In this document: positions 6,742 to 9,702 of the stretch, one piece after another | Position numbering within the stretch: position 1 is the first letter of the stretch | Layout of the letters: each line of letters starts with the position of its first letter | NCBI GenBank assembly: GCA_937876095.1 | Contig: CALFIE010000013.1 | Coordinates: forward strand, 1-9,702 | DNA length: 9,702 nucleotides | Direction of reading: 5' to 3' | From: an uncultured Flavobacteriales bacterium | GTDB lineage: Bacteria > Bacteroidota > Bacteroidia > Flavobacteriales > Weeksellaceae | Program-made: the position numbers and the translations under genes | Notes under the pieces: model-generated | Databases searched by the model: none | What the model saw: the letters and a program-made list of their open reading frames with translations, nothing else | Told to the model about the DNA's origin: nothing

Positions 6742-6810
6742 ATGGTTGATAGACTTCTAAGAATCAACTGTTTTTTCCAAATTTTAAAATCATTAAAAAA
6801 TAAATATTAA
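6742..6810 (+). other. Possible 22-codon leader frame upstream of mdh
   Basis: An ATG a few bases after the predicted mdh transcription start opens a 22-codon frame (start MVDRLLRINCFF, end KNKY) whose TAA lies five bases before the mdh ATG. The position suits a leader peptide or translational coupling. The peptide has no run of one amino acid that would suggest classical attenuation, and in AT-rich DNA a frame of this length may be chance. Confidence 0.2.
6744..6776 (+). promoter_or_regulatory. Terminator-like hairpin in the mdh leader
   Basis: GTTGAT (6745-6750) pairs with ATCAAC (6763-6768), with a possible extra G-U pair (6744/6769), around a 12-base loop. Six T follow (6771-6776). The shape is that of a weak intrinsic terminator placed between the promoter and mdh and overlapping the first nine codons of the leader frame. 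The stem is short and AT-rich, so strong termination is doubtful. Confidence 0.3.
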
Positions 6811-6815
6811 ATCTT

Positions 6816-7742
6816 ATGAAAGTTACCGTAGTAGGAGCAGGAGCAGTGGGAGCAAGCTGTGCTGAATACATTGCCATGAAAAATTTTTGTTCGGAAGTTG
6901 TATTGGTAGACATTAAAGAAGGTTTTGCCGAAGGTAAAGCAATGGATTTGATGCAAACTGCCTCTTTGAACGGGTTTGATACCAAAATTACAGGAACAAC
7001 TGGTGATTATAGCAAAACTGCTGGTTCTCACGTTGCAGTAATTACTTCAGGAATTCCTAGAAAACCTGGTATGACCAGAGAAGAACTCATAGGCATCAAT
7101 GCAGGAATTGTAAAAGAGGTTACCGAAAATTTGGTAAAAAACTCTCCAAATGTGATCATTATTGTGGTGTCTAATCCTATGGATACTATGGCATATTTGG
7201 TACACAAAACTTCTGGTTTACCAAAAAATAAAATTATAGGAATGGGTGGTGCATTAGATTCTGCACGTTTCAAATACAGATTGGCTGAAGCATTAGATGC
7301 TCCTATTTCTGATGTAGATGGAATGGTGATTGCAGCACATTCAGATACTGGAATGGTTCCTTTGTTATCCAAAGCTACTAGAAATGGAGTTCCAGTTACC
7401 AATTTTTTAACTGATGAACAACAAGCTTACGTAATTGAAGAAACCAAAGTTGGTGGTGCAACACTTACTAAATTATTGGGAACTTCTGCGTGGTATGCTC
7501 CTGGTGCAGCTGTTTCTGTAATGGTACAAGCAATAGCTTGTGATCAGAAGAAAATGATTCCTTGTTCACTCATGTTAGATGGTGAATACGGGCAATCTGA
7601 TATTTGTTTAGGTGTTCCTGCAATCATAGGTGCAAATGGAGTAGAGACGATAGTAGAAATTGCATTGACTGATGCCGAAAAAGATAAATTTGCAACGGCT
7701 GCAGCTGCAGTAAGAGAAGTAAACGGAGATTTGAAATTTTAA
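6816..7742 (+). CDS. mdh: Malate dehydrogenase, LDH-like type
   Basis: The enzyme oxidises malate to oxaloacetate with NAD+ in the TCA cycle. The 308-residue product has the nucleotide-binding loop VVGAGAVG (Gly7, Gly9, Gly12) and Asp32 at the end of the second strand, favouring NAD over NADP. Arg82 in GIPRKPGM is the residue that selects oxaloacetate/malate; lactate dehydrogenases carry Gln there. Arg88, Asn120 (VSNPMD), Asp148/Arg151 (LDSARF) and the proton-shuttling His175 complete the active site. Around His175 the usual HGDTMVP reads HSDTGMVP, with Ser for Gly and one extra Gly; I recall similar HSDxGMVP sequences in flavobacterial relatives, so it is probably a lineage feature. The gene is monocistronic, with its own promoter and a strong terminator, and divergent from the lpx operon. 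With sucD it gives the window two TCA-cycle genes, but they are not co-transcribed. Confidence 0.96.
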   Translation: MKVTVVGAGAVGASCAEYIAMKNFCSEVVLVDIKEGFAEGKAMDLMQTASLNGFDTKITGTTGDYSKTAGSHVAVITSGIPRKPGMTREELIGINAGIVKEVTENLVKNSPNVIIIVVSNPMDTMAYLVHKTSGLPKNKIIGMGGALDSARFKYRLAEALDAPISDVDGMVIAAHSDTGMVPLLSKATRNGVPVTNFLTDEQQAYVIEETKVGGATLTKLLGTSAWYAPGAAVSVMVQAIACDQKKMIPCSLMLDGEYGQSDICLGVPAIIGANGVETIVEIALTDAEKDKFATAAAAVREVNGDLKF

Positions 7743-7765
7743 TAGATCATTTCCTTAATAAAACT

Positions 7766-7804
7766 AAAGTAGAGATTCGAATTTTTCGAGTCTCTATTTT
7801 TTTT
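7766..7804 (+). terminator. Intrinsic terminator of mdh
   Basis: TAGAGATTCGAA (7770-7781) pairs with TTCGAGTCTCTA (7785-7796) in 12 pairs (one T-G) around a three-base loop. Eight T follow (7797-7804), and the upstream A residues extend the stem. It lies 27 bases after the mdh stop. Confidence 0.9.
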
Positions 7805-7850
7805 CCGTAAAATAGGTTGCAAATAATTCTTCAAACGAATAAAAGCCCGG

Positions 7851-7895
7851 TGAATTTTTTAATAAAAGGAAATTCATTAATTGGGACTAATGAAT
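7851..7895. repeat. Overlapping alternative hairpins in the mdh/beta-helix spacer
   Basis: TGAATTT (7851-7857) can pair with AAATTCA (7870-7876). The overlapping ATTCATTA (7872-7879) can instead pair with TAATGAAT (7888-7895) around an eight-base loop. The two stems share bases 7872-7876, so only one can form at a time. The region between 7805 and 8027 has no gene that I can support. Confidence 0.45.
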
Positions 7896-7921
7896 AAATT
7901 TAAATTGTATTAAAATTAAAT

Positions 7922-7971
7922 GTGAATCAAAATTGCCTCCATTTATTATTGGAAAGCAAATTTTGATTCAC
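7922..7971. repeat. Long inverted repeat downstream of the beta-helix gene
   Basis: GTGAATCAAAATTGC (7922-7936) pairs with GCAAATTTTGATTCAC (7956-7971) in 15 pairs with one bulged A (7958), around a 19-base interior. It lies 56 bases past the stop of the minus-strand beta-helix gene and may end its transcript. On that strand the hairpin is followed by U-rich but not pure-U sequence, so it is not a textbook intrinsic terminator. A repeat-element origin is possible. Confidence 0.6.
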
Positions 7972-8027
7972 TTAAAAATTTAGTTTGATATGTGTACTAC
8001 TGATTTAGTATAAATGAATTTTGAAAA

Positions 8028-9656
8028 TTATTCTTTAATTATTTTCTTTGTCATATTATATTTACTTGTAGATATTTTTAAAATATAAACACCTTTTGGC
8101 CATTCATTAATTCTGATAATATGTGGGAATTTAGGTACTGTTTTGTTATATACAATTTTACCAAGAAAATTAAATAGCTTTACATTTGCGTCATTATGAC
8201 TGCTTTCTATCATTAAAAAATCATTTGCGGGTATTGGAAATACCTTGAAACTATCATTCTTCAAAATATCTTCAGTTGAGAGGAAGATGCTTTTAACATA
8301 TTCAAAAGCTCCAATGTCTGAAGAAATTCCTTGTGGTCTGGCTATTAAATCAAAATCTAAAGTAGGTGCAAAATTATCATCTGCATTATCAATTGCAGAA
8401 GAACCTGAGAGTAGATGATAATTATTAGCTTGATAGTTAACAAAGTTACTACTATAAGCCGAGAAATTGCTAATTAATAGATTATTACCTACTGTAGTTT
8501 CTGAATTTGGATTAATTGATAGGGTATTAGAAATATTATTTTTTACTACACAAGTATTGCTAGGTACACCATTGTAATCTTCAATCTTTATCCAAGCAGG
8601 TCCTGGAGTAATTGTTGGTGTAGGGTCTATTACAGTATTGTTTGCTATTTTAAAATTCTTGCCTCCATAAACGGATATTCCGTGCCAATGATTTACAATA
8701 ACTTGATTGTTTTCAATTATCCAATTGTTAAAAGGTCCATCAAAACAAGCTATGCCTTGCAAAGGACCTAATAATGGTTGGTTTGGATCTTCATAATTTA
8801 ATATAGTGTTACCTCTAACAATATTATTGTCAGCTATAATACCACCTGTTGTGAATGATTGTATCCCGTCGTCATGATTGTCATCTACCTTATAACAATT
8901 TTTAATAATATTTGCTTCAACTAAATTGTTTGAGCCTAATATTCTTAGACCATCACCTGAAAAGTTTTGAATTATGTTTCTTGTTGCAGTGTTGTAATTT
9001 CCTTTTAAGGTAATTCCAAATCTAGTATTGGTAAGTGTATTAAGATCTAGAACTACATGATCACCTACTGCATTAATCCCATTACTAGCATTATTTACCC
9101 ATTCTGAAGCAGTAGTCCAAGGTGAGCTTGTGCTTAATATCTTACAATTTTTAATATTAATGTAAGAAACTGGCCCATAAAAATTGTTAGATTCTAAAAA
9201 AAACAAATCACCAGTATAATAAGAACCATAAATTTCACTAGAAACAGTTATGCTTTCGAATTTCCAATTTTTAGCACCTTGTAAACGGCATTTTTTAAAA
9301 ATAGGATAATTATCTGGCATTGCCATTATTGTAATTTGACTTGAGTTAATATAGTTTTGAATAAAAATATCACCATGCAAACCACTATATAACATAATTA
9401 TATCTCCTTCTTTAATAGGTGCACCTGAATTTTTGGTAATTAACTGTGGTGAGCTACTATTATAAGGTGTTACATAAGAATGACTTTCTATCTTATTTGA
9501 ATTTATTACATATTCTAGTGTTTTCCAGGGGTTTGTAATTGAGCCATTTCCTAGTGTATTACTCCCATTAAATGGGTCTATATAAAAAACCGATGCGTAA
9601 CATTTGCTCATAAATAAGCAAAGAATCAAAACTGAAATTTGTACTTTTGTTTTCAT
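8028..9656 (-). CDS. Secreted right-handed beta-helix protein with type IX sorting domain
   Basis: The 542-residue product begins with a signal peptide (about 1-21, cut probably after CYA). Residues 22-45 (FYIDPFNGSNTLGNGSITNPWKTL) are the opening typical of secreted parallel beta-helix proteins. Asn-rich coils run from about 100 to 395 (for example NYNTATRNIIQNF, NNLVEANIIKNC, NWIIENNQVIV, NFKIANNTVID), consistent with PbH1 repeats. The acidic motif DDNHDDGIQS (257-266) and NHWHGISVYGG (322-332) are the best candidate ligand or catalytic sites. SSAIDNADD...DIGAFEY (419-453) resembles the segment closing many such domains. Residues about 461-542 (FKVFPIPANDF, LFNFLGK, WPKGVYILKI, KKIIKE) form a type A T9SS C-terminal sorting domain. 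Export to the cell surface or medium is therefore likely. The fold is shared with polysaccharide lyases, but no substrate can be named. No TAnnTTTG element is visible in the 46 upstream bases. It lies convergent with mdh and appears unrelated to the lipid A genes. Confidence 0.85.
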   Translation of the reverse strand: MKTKVQISVLILCLFMSKCYASVFYIDPFNGSNTLGNGSITNPWKTLEYVINSNKIESHSYVTPYNSSSPQLITKNSGAPIKEGDIIMLYSGLHGDIFIQNYINSSQITIMAMPDNYPIFKKCRLQGAKNWKFESITVSSEIYGSYYTGDLFFLESNNFYGPVSYINIKNCKILSTSSPWTTASEWVNNASNGINAVGDHVVLDLNTLTNTRFGITLKGNYNTATRNIIQNFSGDGLRILGSNNLVEANIIKNCYKVDDNHDDGIQSFTTGGIIADNNIVRGNTILNYEDPNQPLLGPLQGIACFDGPFNNWIIENNQVIVNHWHGISVYGGKNFKIANNTVIDPTPTITPGPAWIKIEDYNGVPSNTCVVKNNISNTLSINPNSETTVGNNLLISNFSAYSSNFVNYQANNYHLLSGSSAIDNADDNFAPTLDFDLIARPQGISSDIGAFEYVKSIFLSTEDILKNDSFKVFPIPANDFLMIESSHNDANVKLFNFLGKIVYNKTVPKFPHIIRINEWPKGVYILKISTSKYNMTKKIIKE

Positions 9657-9702
9657 AACGTTAGATTTAAAAGGTTTTTAATTTCTAATTAATTTACACT
9701 TA

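Noticed and set aside
7028..7402. 124-codon minus-strand frame inside mdh
   Set aside because: Antisense shadow of an intact mdh with all active-site motifs; no independent support.
6816..7742. Lactate dehydrogenase as the identity of the LDH-fold enzyme
   Set aside because: Arg82 in GIPRKPGM is the malate/oxaloacetate specificity residue; lactate dehydrogenases have Gln there.
8028..9656. Lipoprotein interpretation from the Cys in the N-terminal SKCYAS
   Set aside because: The preceding residues do not form a good lipobox, while CYA followed by Ser fits an ordinary signal peptidase I site and the T9SS tail already explains surface delivery.

Overview
The window is AT-rich chromosomal DNA from a member of the Bacteroidota, most likely a flavobacterium (Flavobacteriales, perhaps the Chryseobacterium/Cloacibacterium side of the order). 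Four things point there: the fused lpxC-fabZ gene, the gene order lpxD - lpxC/fabZ - lpxA - efp - lpxD-like - sucD, promoters of the TTG...TAnnTTTG type, and a secreted protein with a C-terminal type IX secretion (T9SS) sorting domain. The genus is inferred from general resemblance only.

Most of the window (114-6617, minus strand) is one tightly packed gene string read from right to left. A good flavobacterial promoter at 6624-6651 sits directly in front of lpxD. Then come lpxD (overlapping the next gene by 8 bases), the lpxC-fabZ fusion, lpxA (no spacer), efp, a second LpxD-like acyltransferase, sucD and an outer-membrane beta-barrel protein. A symmetric terminator at 57-90 ends the string. 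The first three genes supply the early lipid A steps (LpxA, LpxC, LpxD) plus the FabZ dehydratase, which competes for the same 3-hydroxyacyl-ACP pool. EF-P and succinyl-CoA synthetase alpha are housekeeping passengers. A 22-pair imperfect palindrome, built partly from a 14-base tandem duplication, interrupts the string between efp and the second lpxD-like gene. A weak promoter-like site precedes sucD.

To the right, mdh (malate dehydrogenase, plus strand, 6816-7742) is divergent from lpxD and has its own promoter (6700-6730). Its roughly 80-base leader contains a 22-codon open frame and a small hairpin followed by six T. A strong intrinsic terminator follows mdh. The 7805-8027 spacer holds no gene but several inverted repeats, the largest at 7922-7971.

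The right end (8028-9656, minus strand) encodes a secreted right-handed beta-helix protein with a T9SS sorting tail. It is the only clearly accessory gene and may be a surface or extracellular polysaccharide-active protein. Bases 9657-9702 are AT-rich upstream sequence with no recognisable promoter.

I see no CRISPR array, RNA gene, transposase, phage gene or defence system, and no convincing sign of an undescribed multi-gene system. The most useful leads are the altered active site of the second LpxD-like protein, the palindrome between efp and that gene, the apparently leaderless lpxD transcript, and the uncharacterised T9SS beta-helix protein.
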